Source of the DNA: DATMAM01 sp035559995 | GTDB taxonomy: Bacteria; Desulfobacterota; Binatia; UBA9968 | Length of the DNA stretch: 64,000 bases | Assembly (NCBI GenBank): GCA_035559995.1 | Contig: DATMAM010000066.1 | Coordinates: 1-64,000, forward strand | Direction of reading: 5' to 3' | Part shown: piece after piece, positions 25,489-32,835 of the stretch | Layout: the number at the start of each line of letters is the position of its first letter | Position numbering within the stretch: the stretch's first letter is position 1 | The notes under the pieces: generated by a model | The model's input: the letters and a program-made list of their open reading frames with translations, nothing else | What the model was told of the DNA's origin: nothing | Database searches by the model: none | Program-made: the position numbers and the translations under genes

Positions 25489-26313
25489 TCACCGCACCGA
25501 GCGATAATCGCCTCTGCCCTCTTCGGCGGTGACGATGCCGAGACGTGCCTGATCCAACTTGGCGCTGATCATGGACGAGTCCAAAGCCCCTACGTGCTTG
25601 TAGGTGATCCGCCCCTGGCTATCGATGAAAAAGCTTTCCGGTATCCCCCAAACGCCGTAATCAATAGCAATCTTCCCGGTGTCGTCTCTCCCATTGATGT
25701 ACGTGATCCCAAACTCCTCGATGAAGGCGCGGGCGTCTTCTTCCTTGTCCTGAATGTTGACGCCCAGGAAAACCACGCCTCGCTCCTTGTATTTCCTCCA
25801 TGCCGCTTCTAATGTTTTCGCCTCGGCGCGGCACGGCGCGCACCAGGAAGCCCAGAAATTGAGAAAAACCACTTTGCCGCGAAAATCCTCGAGCCGGATT
25901 GTCCTTCCGTCGAAGAGTCTCAAGGCGAACGAGGGCGCTTCCCTGCCAACGAGCGGAGACCGGATGTAGCGCGGATCACGGTAAAAACCGTAGGCAAGAA
26001 CCCCGATCACTGCCCCGAGAGTTACGACCACGAGGGCTAGCTTGACCCAAGATTTCATAAAAGCCGATACGCCAGCGTCAATGAGCTGACCATCCCCCGC
26101 GACCGCGACCTTGAAATGGTCGAGCGGCCTTGGCGCCGGACCCCCAAAGTTTGTTCCGTCCTTAAAGAAGCCGCTGCCATGACAGGGGCACTTGAACTTG
26201 TTCTCCGCGGCCAGCCAGCGCGGCGTGCATCCCAGATGCGTACACTTTGCGAAAATGGCGTAGAATCCATAAATCTTTTTCTTCAGTGCCCACTGCTGAA
26301 CCCTCCAGAGCAA
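25489..26313 (-). CDS. Rieske domain fused in frame to a TlpA/CcmG-like thioredoxin
   Basis: One open frame encodes two parts. Residues 1-85 are a Rieske [2Fe-2S] domain (CTHLGC and CPCHGSGF) of the b6f/bc1 type but without its N-terminal anchor. From residue 86 (MKSWVKLALVVV) comes a membrane segment and a CcmG/TlpA thioredoxin with ASWCAPCRAEA and the cis-Pro GIPESFF. No stop separates them. The ATG at 26056-26058 could start the thioredoxin alone (189 residues) but has no Shine-Dalgarno. The left end uses a TTG with no clear ribosome site and an in-frame TGA lies eleven codons upstream. So the Rieske part may be a truncated gene merged with its neighbour. The thioredoxin part is confident. 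Confidence 0.65.
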   Translation of the reverse strand: MLWRVQQWALKKKIYGFYAIFAKCTHLGCTPRWLAAENKFKCPCHGSGFFKDGTNFGGPAPRPLDHFKVAVAGDGQLIDAGVSAFMKSWVKLALVVVTLGAVIGVLAYGFYRDPRYIRSPLVGREAPSFALRLFDGRTIRLEDFRGKVVFLNFWASWCAPCRAEAKTLEAAWRKYKERGVVFLGVNIQDKEEDARAFIEEFGITYINGRDDTGKIAIDYGVWGIPESFFIDSQGRITYKHVGALDSSMISAKLDQARLGIVTAEEGRGDYRSVR

Positions 26314-26372
26314 TTTTCCGGACGCTGCAATCGACGAAGCGGCTCAGCGAGCAATCGTGCTCACCATCGCTT

Positions 26373-26669
26373 CTAGTTCTTGCGGTTCATCATCATCCGC
26401 ATCACGAGATACATCCCCACGGGACAGGCGAGAACCGCCGCGAGGCTCAGCGCGCCGCTTGCGACTGCTCCCAGGGACAGGCCGAAAAATGAAATTGCGG
26501 CCACAAGAAGAAGGGGCGCTCCGCAGCAAATCGCCATCCCGAGCGGCCCTTTGAGCCAGCCCTTTCCCTGCACTGGGCAGGCAGTCGGGCTGGCTTCAGC
26601 TTTCACTGCATCTCCAGGCGGATTTTCCACACGCGTCTTCTCCTCCTCTAAAACAATCTGATCTGCCAT
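26373..26669 (-). CDS. Small two-helix membrane protein with Cys pair
   Basis: A 98-residue protein. The first 45 residues are acidic and soluble. Two hydrophobic stretches follow: GMAICCGAPLLLVAAISFFG and ALSLAAVLACPVGMYLVM, ending MMMNRKN. The Cys-Cys in the first helix and the lone Cys in the second resemble small membrane proteins found beside metal and thiol-redox genes. I do not recognise a named family with certainty. GGAGGAG lies six bases before the ATG. It precedes the Rieske/TlpA gene in the same operon. Confidence 0.65.
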   Translation of the reverse strand: MADQIVLEEEKTRVENPPGDAVKAEASPTACPVQGKGWLKGPLGMAICCGAPLLLVAAISFFGLSLGAVASGALSLAAVLACPVGMYLVMRMMMNRKN

Positions 26670-26709
26670 AAAGACTCCTCCATTTTCAGGAGCAACTCCA
26701 ATCAAAACT

Positions 26710-27633
26710 CTACTGTTGCTTTTTCCACTTCATTCCTGCATCAGCGCTCACATAGATTGTCCCATCCATCGTCGCCACGTACATTTCGTTCGGTTTTCTT
26801 GGATTCATAGCGACTGCAGCCAGGTTCTTCAGTTCATTCCCAACGCGCTTCCAAGACGCACCCGCATCCCCACTCTTGAAGAGCCCATCCCGCATAGCAG
26901 CGTACATGATCTTCGGACTTGAAGGATCCACGGCAAAGCCGTTCACGGTTCTATTGGTGGGCAGACCGCCCACAGCTTTCCACCCTCAGAAACAGTCCGC
27001 GCTGCGCTGCAGGCCGGCGGAAGTCCCGGCATAGAGAAAAATTCCGCCCATGCCCGTCGAGATGTTGACCGACGTTAGAACCTTGACTTCACCTTCAGGG
27101 CCGTCGTCGACGCGGATCCATTTTCCCCCGTGATCGGTGGTCCTGTAGATCCCGTCGCCTTTTTCTCTCACGGCCGCGTGCAGCTTGAATGCCATATTGG
27201 GGTCAATCGCTAGCCCGTGAACGTCCATTCCTCCGAGACCCTGGTTCACCTGGTTCCATGTCACGCCGCCATCGGTAGTTTTAAAAACGCCGGCCTCGTG
27301 GGTACCGGCATAGATGGTTTTTGCGTCTCGCGGGTCTGCTGTGACCGCCATCACGTCAAGGCGGGAATGTTCTGTCCCAAGCGCGATCTTCTTCCAGGTG
27401 CGGCCACCGTCCTCGCTTCGAAAAAGTCCGCCGTGGGTTCCGAGAAATAGGCTTCGGCCTTCCGCGTCCATCGCCAGCGCATGGACATGCTCGAACACCG
27501 CAGCGTTCGCCTTCGGCGCATTCCTGGCAGCGGCGAATTGCAGGTACGCGACTTCTCCTCCCAGAGCCGCGCCAGCACCCAACGCCCACATCGTTCCCCA
27601 CAACATCACAAGTCCTCGTAAGCTCTCTTTCAT
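26710..27633 (-). CDS. Exported BNR/sialidase-like beta-propeller protein with predicted selenocysteine
   Basis: A secreted protein of 307 residues with a signal peptide (LRGLVMLWGTMWALGAGAAL) and five or more BNR repeats, visible as GLFRSEDGGRTWKKI, GVFKTTDGGVTWNQV, GIYRTTDHGGKWIRV and GLFKSGDAGASWKRV. TGA at 26986-26988 interrupts the propeller at position 216, within SADCF-U-GWKAVGGLP. The repeat pattern runs on in the same frame to the stop at 26710. C214-x-U216 would be a redox pair. A perfect 6-bp hairpin with loop GGTCT lies at bases 13-29 after the TGA. GGAGGAGG precedes the ATG at 27631-27633. BNR propellers of this type are often annotated as glycosyl hydrolases, but no catalytic residues can be assigned here. 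Confidence 0.85.
26957..26973 (-). promoter_or_regulatory. Predicted bSECIS of the BNR-protein gene
   Basis: Minus strand GTGGGC, loop GGTCT, GCCCAC: a perfect 6-bp stem with its loop at bases 19-23 after the TGA. Position, stem strength and GGUC loop all match the known requirements for SelB-dependent UGA decoding. Confidence 0.83.
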
Positions 27634-27776
27634 GACACCTCCTCCTTCGAAAATTCGGCACCCTCGCCGTTCCCTCTCTCCCTCAAGGGCGAGGGTGAGG
27701 GGTCTTTTCATCCTCTGCAGGCGGGCGTAAGCCCATGAAACACTCCTTTGAAATTGGCTTCCTCGTCGGATACGCG
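27634..27776. other. Intergenic spacer with inverted repeat
   Basis: At about 27658-27697 ACCCTCGCC and GGGCGAGGGT form a strong hairpin (stem about 10 bp). It may be an attenuator or a dispersed palindrome between the DsbA/SurA-like gene and the BNR-protein gene. Confidence 0.45.
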
Positions 27777-28796
27777 TCAACGCGCGCGTGATATTTCGTC
27801 TTCGACTATGGAAACGAAGCTCGCCAATGGTTGAGCACCCGAAAGCAATCGCCCATTGATAAAAAACGCCGGCGTCCCAGTGACGCCTAGGCGATTGCCT
27901 TCCTCGACATCTTTCTGAACCACAGCCCGATATTTGCCGCTGGATAGGCATTGCTCAAAAGCCGCTGCATTCAGACCCACCTGTTTGGCGTACGATATCA
28001 GGTCTTGCAGTTCAGCCTTGGGCGCGTTCGTGTACAGCTCGTCGTGGTACTGCCAGAACTTGCCTTGCTCGTTCGCGCAGCGAGCTGCCTCGTGCGCCCT
28101 CCGAGCCTGCGGATGAATGCTATCGATGGGAAAGTCGCGGTGGACGAGCCTGACTTTGCTTCCGTACTCGGACAAGAGTTGAGCGATGGTGGCTTGGACT
28201 TTCTTACAGAAAGGACAATGGAAATCCTCGAACTTTACGATCGTCACCGGCGCCTTGAGAGGTCCCTTGAATGGCGACCCGTCCGTTGACACCTCAACCC
28301 GATAGACCGGCGGCGGCTTCAGATAAACCGCGATCCTAGCTCTGGACCTGAGAAGCTGAAGAAACTCCTGTCTCTTGGCCGCTAGCTTCTGATTTTGCAG
28401 ATTCGTTCGGATCTGTTGTCGAGCTGCGGTTGGATCGCCGGTAAAACGCGTCTTGTTGGCTTCATAAAACGTCTCTACTTCCTGTTCGGTCACGAGAGTA
28501 ACCTTGGACGTGACCTCCGCGTCCAGCAAAGCGGGGACAGAGATGCGCCTCCTTTTCGCCTCTTTGATCAGGAGCCGTTCATTAATTATCTCCTCCAACT
28601 TCTGGCGCCTCAGGTTGTAGATTTGCTCCTGCAGCTTGGCCAGAGGAGCACCGATAGCCTTCTCAACCTCGGCCGCCGTTACCGGAACACCGTCTACTTC
28701 TGCCAACGACTCGCCAGCCGCCGGACGGCGCGCAGCGGCGAGTAAGCCGATTAGAAGCACTAAAACCAACAATCCGAGAAGGGCGGCCTTTTTCAT
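27777..28796 (-). CDS. DsbA-like oxidoreductase with N-terminal SurA-like segment
   Basis: A 339-residue exported protein. After a signal peptide (ALLGLLVLVLLIGLLAAA) comes a SurA/PpiC-type chaperone segment (AEVDGVPVTAAEVEKAIG and EIINERLLIKEAKRR). The C-terminal 190 residues are a DsbA-like thioredoxin domain with active site HCPFCKK and the cis-Pro loop GTPAFFINGR. No peptidyl-prolyl isomerase core is visible between them. It probably oxidises or isomerises disulfides while binding unfolded clients. It resembles the DsbA-like protein at 24665 in its domain and lies upstream in the same minus-strand block. GGGAGAA precedes the ATG at 28794-28796. Confidence 0.85.
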   Translation of the reverse strand: MKKAALLGLLVLVLLIGLLAAARRPAAGESLAEVDGVPVTAAEVEKAIGAPLAKLQEQIYNLRRQKLEEIINERLLIKEAKRRRISVPALLDAEVTSKVTLVTEQEVETFYEANKTRFTGDPTAARQQIRTNLQNQKLAAKRQEFLQLLRSRARIAVYLKPPPVYRVEVSTDGSPFKGPLKAPVTIVKFEDFHCPFCKKVQATIAQLLSEYGSKVRLVHRDFPIDSIHPQARRAHEAARCANEQGKFWQYHDELYTNAPKAELQDLISYAKQVGLNAAAFEQCLSSGKYRAVVQKDVEEGNRLGVTGTPAFFINGRLLSGAQPLASFVSIVEDEISRAR

Positions 28797-28864
28797 TTCT
28801 TCTCCCGAGGTTAGTCTTCTTCCCGTGGGAGAACTTATAAACCTGCGCTTTAACTGTCTCCCCA

Positions 28865-29092
28865 TCATGTCTTGGTGAAGTCTCTTGGTTTGGTTTTTAA
28901 TCGATTCGTCCGAGTTCCTTTCCCGTCTCCCTTCTCGCCGTGACACGCTGCGCAGTTCTCAAGATCGATCCGTTCGGCACGCGTCATATCCACGCCAGCC
29001 TGAACTGCGCCTCGACCGATAAGAGACCCGTACGCAAGCGGGAGAGCTAACATCAGCGAGACGCCGAATGCGACGATTAGAGTTCTCGTCAT
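28865..29092 (-). CDS. Truncated c-type cytochrome
   Basis: 75 residues: a signal peptide (TLIVAFGVSLMLALPLAYG), then a single haem-binding motif ENCAACHGEKGDGKG, and PRDFTKT before the stop at 28865-28867. Class I cytochromes normally continue for 50 or more residues to a Met ligand (usually TM-PAW), which is missing. After the TGA only four codons precede another stop and no homology resumes. This looks like a broken 3' end rather than a selenoprotein. It could still be exported and haem-loaded. Confidence 0.6.
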   Translation of the reverse strand: MTRTLIVAFGVSLMLALPLAYGSLIGRGAVQAGVDMTRAERIDLENCAACHGEKGDGKGTRTNRLKTKPRDFTKT

Positions 29093-29112
29093 AAGGAATT
29101 CGCAATAAACGG

Positions 29113-29272
29113 TCAGCCGATGTGGTTTTTGATCGTTTCGTACTCCTGCTTGCTGATCTCGCCCTTGGCGCAGCGCTTCTTGTCTCACGACAACAACGAC
29201 AGCCACCACAAAGAGAAAAATCAGTAGCAGCCCCAAAAGAAAGCTAAAGACGCCCCAGATCGCGATTTCCAT
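29113..29272 (-). pseudogene. Small membrane protein with SHOCT-like tail, frameshifted
   Basis: MEIAIWGVFSFLLGLLLIF begins a single-helix membrane protein. The hydrophobic run ends VVVVVRQEALRQG in the starting frame. The expected SHOCT motif, KGEISKQEYETIKNHIG, is found one base out of frame and ends at a TGA at 29113-29115. A one-base indel near 29170-29190 would restore a protein of about 53 residues. Confidence 0.45.
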
Positions 29273-29291
29273 TCCGCTCACCATCATGTCC

Positions 29292-29984
29292 CTAACCCGT
29301 TTCCGCCAGCAGCGCGCGAAAGAAGTCCCTGGCCTCGGGGGTGTGCCAGTCTCTATAGCCCATGACCTTGCCCACCAGCTCCCCCCGCTTGTTGACAATA
29401 GCGCTCATCGGCAGACCCCACGCCTGATAGAGTCCGAAGACTTTTCCATCGGGGTCCAAAAGCGCCGTAAACGTCAGCCTGTTTTCCGCGAAAAACTGCC
29501 TCACCTGTTGCGGGCTCTCCTGATAATTGACCGCCAGAATGACGAGCCCTTTTTCACCCAAATCCAGATGAAGCTTCTCCATTGTCGGCATCTCTTGAAC
29601 GCAAGGCGGACACCAGGTCGCCCAGAAATTGAGAAGGACAACCTTGCCCCTGAGATCCTTTAGCCTAAACGCTTTGCCGCTGGGGTCCTGCAAGACGAAA
29701 TCAGGCGCCGCGATCCTCTCTTCGGGCCGTTCGATCCGGAGCGTCCCGGACTCGTGGCCGAGGCCACCCGCGGTGTTGCTTTGCTTCTGCAAGTGAACAA
29801 GCGTCAGCACGAGAAAGGCGACGACAACAGCGCCAAAGCTTGCGAGGAACGCTCCAAATCCGCGTGGCACAAAACGGCTCTCCAGAATTAGCAGGGGCTG
29901 AACGGCCCCTGCTTTGCTCGCATTTATTGGCGGTTCTCCCGCGGCTTCTCGGAGCCGTGTGAGGACGCCGTCATGGATGCGCAC
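29292..29984 (-). CDS. TlpA-like membrane-anchored thioredoxin
   Basis: A 230-residue protein with one membrane anchor (GAVVVAFLVLTLVHL) and a periplasmic TlpA/ResA-type thioredoxin domain. The active site is TWCPPCVQEM and the cis-Pro is in WGLPMSAIV. ResA-type proteins reduce apocytochrome or other exported thiols. The N-terminus is uncertain: the upstream 60 bases overlap the Met-rich gene in another frame, and a later start is possible. It precedes the cytochrome fragment and the DsbA-like gene. Confidence 0.85.
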   Translation of the reverse strand: MRIHDGVLTRLREAAGEPPINASKAGAVQPLLILESRFVPRGFGAFLASFGAVVVAFLVLTLVHLQKQSNTAGGLGHESGTLRIERPEERIAAPDFVLQDPSGKAFRLKDLRGKVVLLNFWATWCPPCVQEMPTMEKLHLDLGEKGLVILAVNYQESPQQVRQFFAENRLTFTALLDPDGKVFGLYQAWGLPMSAIVNKRGELVGKVMGYRDWHTPEARDFFRALLAETG

Positions 29985-30151
29985 TGATCCATCATCTTCA
30001 TCATGCGCATCATTCCGCCCATTCGCTCCCCCTCTTTGCCGCGCTTCATCATCTCTTCCATCATGCTCCGATGGCCCCTCTGTTCGTTACCGAAAGCCAA
30101 TCCGGAGAGAATGAGAAGAGACACTCCAACGCTTAAGAGCAACGTTTTCAT
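29924..30151 (-). CDS. Small secreted Met-rich protein
   Basis: 75 residues: a signal peptide (TLLLSVGVSLLILSGLAFG), then a basic, methionine-rich stretch (MMEEMMKRGKEGE, GGMMRMMKMMDQC). Methionine clusters in small exported proteins often bind Cu(I), which would fit the redox and metal genes around it; this is inference. GGAGGAAACAG precedes the ATG at 30149-30151. It is the first gene of the clearly redox-related minus-strand block. Confidence 0.65.
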   Translation of the reverse strand: MKTLLLSVGVSLLILSGLAFGNEQRGHRSMMEEMMKRGKEGERMGGMMRMMKMMDQCASMTASSHGSEKPRENRQ

Positions 30152-30239
30152 CTGTTTCCTCCCGAGAAAACTTAATTGGCCGCTCGCCCCTGGCGGGCGA
30201 CCCTCGTTGGGCAAAAACAGAATCAGCGAGAGCGGGAAA

Positions 30240-30635
30240 TCAAAGGTTCAAAACGGAATTGAAGAGACGGAGTGAGATTTTTTGTGCGGCGTGGCCGTAC
30301 AAGACACGGCTGGATTCCCTGTCGGGTGGCAGTAGCCGATCAGTCGAAAGATCCGCGGCGAGCTCTCCAACTGCCGCCTTGAGCTTGCCTTTGTAAACAT
30401 CGTTCCGATGGGTCGAGCTTGGGAGACCTGCAAAAAGAAAATTGGACGAGGAGCTAGACCCGCACAGATAATGGAAATGTTCGCATCCAGTCATGACCCT
30501 GCCGGAACTGTGCTGAGAGCAATCAGTGACTCCGGCGATAGCCTGACTCGGGGCGGCTAGCGTGCCGCACCAGATTCCAAAGGAGAAGAATACGAAGGAG
30601 AAAAAAGCGAGCACAGTTTTTGATCTGCGGCTCAT
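30240..30635 (-). CDS. Hypothetical secreted protein
   Basis: 131 residues with a signal peptide (TVLAFFSFVFFSFGIWCG) and Cys residues in TDCSQHS, TGCEHF and LCGSSSSS. I recognise no family. The frame has codon usage less typical than its neighbours and no strong ribosome site, so it may be non-coding. It lies between the Met-rich gene and the CDF/ArsC chimera. Confidence 0.4.
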   Translation of the reverse strand: MSRRSKTVLAFFSFVFFSFGIWCGTLAAPSQAIAGVTDCSQHSSGRVMTGCEHFHYLCGSSSSSNFLFAGLPSSTHRNDVYKGKLKAAVGELAADLSTDRLLPPDRESSRVLYGHAAQKISLRLFNSVLNL

Positions 30636-30764
30636 TGTTGTGTACGTAGTTTGCCCCTTTTCAGCGGAAAGTCAAGGAATCCAAATCCGCGCCGTCCAAA
30701 CAAAACATGAGTAGTGACAATCATCGCCGGCGCAAATTCCGACGGTATCGCGCGAACAAAAGTC

Positions 30765-31166
30765 CTACGCTAGCGCGGCGCAGGTGGCTGGGCAAAATTC
30801 CCTGATTTTCGATTCGATCAGGTTTCTGACGCCTCGCGTCTGTTCCAGCCTCTCTTCCCGCGTGCCTTTGAACTCGGAAGGATCGGGAAGGCTCCAATGG
30901 TGGCGCAAAGCCGCGCCGGGAAAGAGCGGGCACTGCTCAGCGCTCGCTTCATCGCAGACCGTTATGACATAGTCAAATTTTTGCCCGGTCTTGACGACAT
31001 CGTCTACGCCGCGCGGCTTTTTGGCGCTGATATCGACTCCGATCTCGCGCATCGCCTCCACCGCGAACAGCGCGACGTTGATCCCCGGAACAACCTGGAG
31101 AACTTTTCTGTGTTCGGTCTTTATTCGCTCAATGTCATCCGCCTTTGCGACGCAGCAATCGTCCAC
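30765..31166 (-). CDS. Chimera of CDF transporter N-terminus and ArsC C-terminus
   Basis: 133 residues. The first 35 (DDCCVAKADDIERIKTEHRK and INVALFAVE) resemble the N-terminus of cation-diffusion-facilitator transporters. From AMREIGVDISAKKPRG onward the sequence is an arsenate reductase C-terminal half (YVITVCDEASAEQCPLFPG and HWSLPDPSEF). The ArsC P-loop with its nucleophilic Cys is missing, so it cannot be a normal arsenate reductase. The junction lies at a shared AVEA-like stretch, suggesting deletion by short homology. The start is a GTG after GGTGG. It may be an expressed fragment or a dead fusion. Confidence 0.55.
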   Translation of the reverse strand: MDDCCVAKADDIERIKTEHRKVLQVVPGINVALFAVEAMREIGVDISAKKPRGVDDVVKTGQKFDYVITVCDEASAEQCPLFPGAALRHHWSLPDPSEFKGTREERLEQTRGVRNLIESKIREFCPATCAALA

Positions 31167-31593
31167 AATCCCACCGTATCGAGCCCCGACCTGCTCTGCA
31201 AACCTGCTCCGGGTTTATTTCCGGGCGTGCAAACCGTGTTCTGTCTCCTGTATTCCGTATTCTATTTTCTGGTCTTCTGGTCAAATCCGGATCCGTTGAC
31301 CGAAGGGTTGCGGGGAAGAATCCGGGAGATGTCTCGCAACCCTGCCCGATTCCGCGCCGGAAGTCGTGGCGCGGGTCGATGGCGCCTAGGCGAGCGCCGG
31401 AGCAGGCTATGAAAAATTTGGACAGCGGGCGACAAATGGCCTCTTCTCCCGGTGGCACGGATTTGGCCCTTCCGTTACCCCGACGTTGACGCGATGAGTT
31501 GACTGCCCGATCTGGTCACCATGGGAGTCAAGGAGCGAGTGGTGAAACCGGCAACCGTCATTGCCGGTTTTCCATTTTGAGGAGGGGAGTTGC

Positions 31594-31812
31594 ATGAAAA
31601 ATCCAGCGGTCGATTTAGACAAGCCGAGCTTCTGGCAGACGATTTTCCTGCAAAGCAAGGTAAACGGCGCGCCCTATCACGGCGATTTGCTCACGGGGCA
31701 ACACTGGAATTGGCCCAAGGATACTTATCTCCAGCGGCGCCTCAAATACCTGAGGTCTTGCGGATTTTTTGAAGGCCGGGACGACACGGCTCAACCGGAG
31801 TCGCGCACCTAG
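31594..31812 (+). CDS. Small conserved protein with WPKDTYLQRRLKYLR motif
   Basis: 72 residues starting KNPAVDLDKPSFWQTIF. The C-terminal half contains NWPKDTYLQRRLKYLR. A near-identical motif, WPTDTWFQKRLRYLR, occurs in the small protein at 62658-62879, so this is a real family rather than a chance frame. GGAGGGGAG precedes the ATG at 31594. Function unknown. Confidence 0.6.
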   Translation: MKNPAVDLDKPSFWQTIFLQSKVNGAPYHGDLLTGQHWNWPKDTYLQRRLKYLRSCGFFEGRDDTAQPESRT

Positions 31813-31831
31813 GTTGGGCGCGCAAGGTCAT

Positions 31832-32794
31832 CTACGAGATCTCTACGACAGGGTTCTTGGGACGCTTCCCTTCGAGGACGCGAATGGTTTCTTCCGCGGC
31901 CCCCCACTCGCCGCGTTTCGCGGCCTCCAACGTCAGCGCGCCCAGATGCGGCGTAAAGATGACGTTGTCGAGCCGAAACAAAGGGTGGTCGATGCGCGGC
32001 GGCTCGTCTTGCATGACGTCCAAAGCTGCTCCCGAAATCCGGTTTTTGCTGAGAACTTGACAGAGGGCAGCCTCGTCCACGATGCCGCCGCGCGCCATAT
32101 TGATTAAATACGCCGACGGCTTCATCAGAGCGAGCTGGTCTGGGCCGATCATGCGCTCGGTCTCGCGCGTGAGCGGGCAGTGAATCGTGACAAAATCCGA
32201 TTCCGCGAGAAGCTCGCTCAGCTCCGCCATTCTCCCGCCCAATGCGGTGACGTGCGATTCGGGAATGTAGGGATCGCAGACGAGAAACGCCATCTCGAAA
32301 GCCCCCGCTCGGAGCGCCACCCGCGTTCCGATATTGCCCATGCCGATGATGCCGATGGTTTTGTGAGCGAGCTCGATGCCGGTGTATTTGAGATAGTCGC
32401 TCCAGCGGTTCTCTTTCACCGCCCGATGGGCATCGATGGTTTTGCGCGCGAGCGCGATCATCTGCCCGAACACCAGCTCGGCGACGGAAACGGAGTTGGT
32501 GCCGGGCATGTTCGTGACCCACACGCGATACTCCCTCGCCGCGTCGAGATCGACGCGTGAAGGATCGACGCCGACCCCGGTGCGCGCGATGATCTTGAGC
32601 CGGCCGGCGCTCTTTTCGATATGCCGCCGGGTGATCCTGCCCTTTCGGCTGATGATCGCGTCCACCCGCGCAGCCTCGGCTTCCCAGCGCTCGGGCTCGG
32701 CCCAGGGATCGACAACAACAATCTCGGCGCGCGACTCAAGCCACTCGAGAACATCCGGTTGAAATTTTTCCACCAGCACGCGGCCAAGAGACAT
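31832..32794 (-). CDS. D-2-hydroxyacid dehydrogenase (SerA/HPR-like)
   Basis: A 320-residue NAD-dependent dehydrogenase of the D-isomer 2-hydroxyacid family. The Rossmann motif is TIGIIGMGNIGTRVA. Active-site residues are the Arg in NMARGG, the Glu in MQDEPP and the His in TPHLGA. It reduces 2-oxoacids or oxidises D-2-hydroxyacids; no ACT domain is present, so it is not a classical SerA. The ATG at 32792-32794 follows GGAGCTGTCC; the longer frame overlaps the upstream amidohydrolase gene. It is downstream of that gene on the same strand. Confidence 0.9.
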   Translation of the reverse strand: MSLGRVLVEKFQPDVLEWLESRAEIVVVDPWAEPERWEAEAARVDAIISRKGRITRRHIEKSAGRLKIIARTGVGVDPSRVDLDAAREYRVWVTNMPGTNSVSVAELVFGQMIALARKTIDAHRAVKENRWSDYLKYTGIELAHKTIGIIGMGNIGTRVALRAGAFEMAFLVCDPYIPESHVTALGGRMAELSELLAESDFVTIHCPLTRETERMIGPDQLALMKPSAYLINMARGGIVDEAALCQVLSKNRISGAALDVMQDEPPRIDHPLFRLDNVIFTPHLGALTLEAAKRGEWGAAEETIRVLEGKRPKNPVVEIS

Positions 32795-32835
32795 GGACAG
32801 CTCCGATAAGTTTTGTTGCCCGCCGCTTCCCGCTC

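Noticed and set aside
26344..26346. In-frame TGA eleven codons upstream of the Rieske fragment start
   Set aside because: No suitable hairpin follows within the required distance and the sequence upstream shows no Rieske-like homology.
28865..28867. TGA at the end of the cytochrome fragment read as selenocysteine
   Set aside because: Only four codons follow before the next stop and no cytochrome homology resumes.
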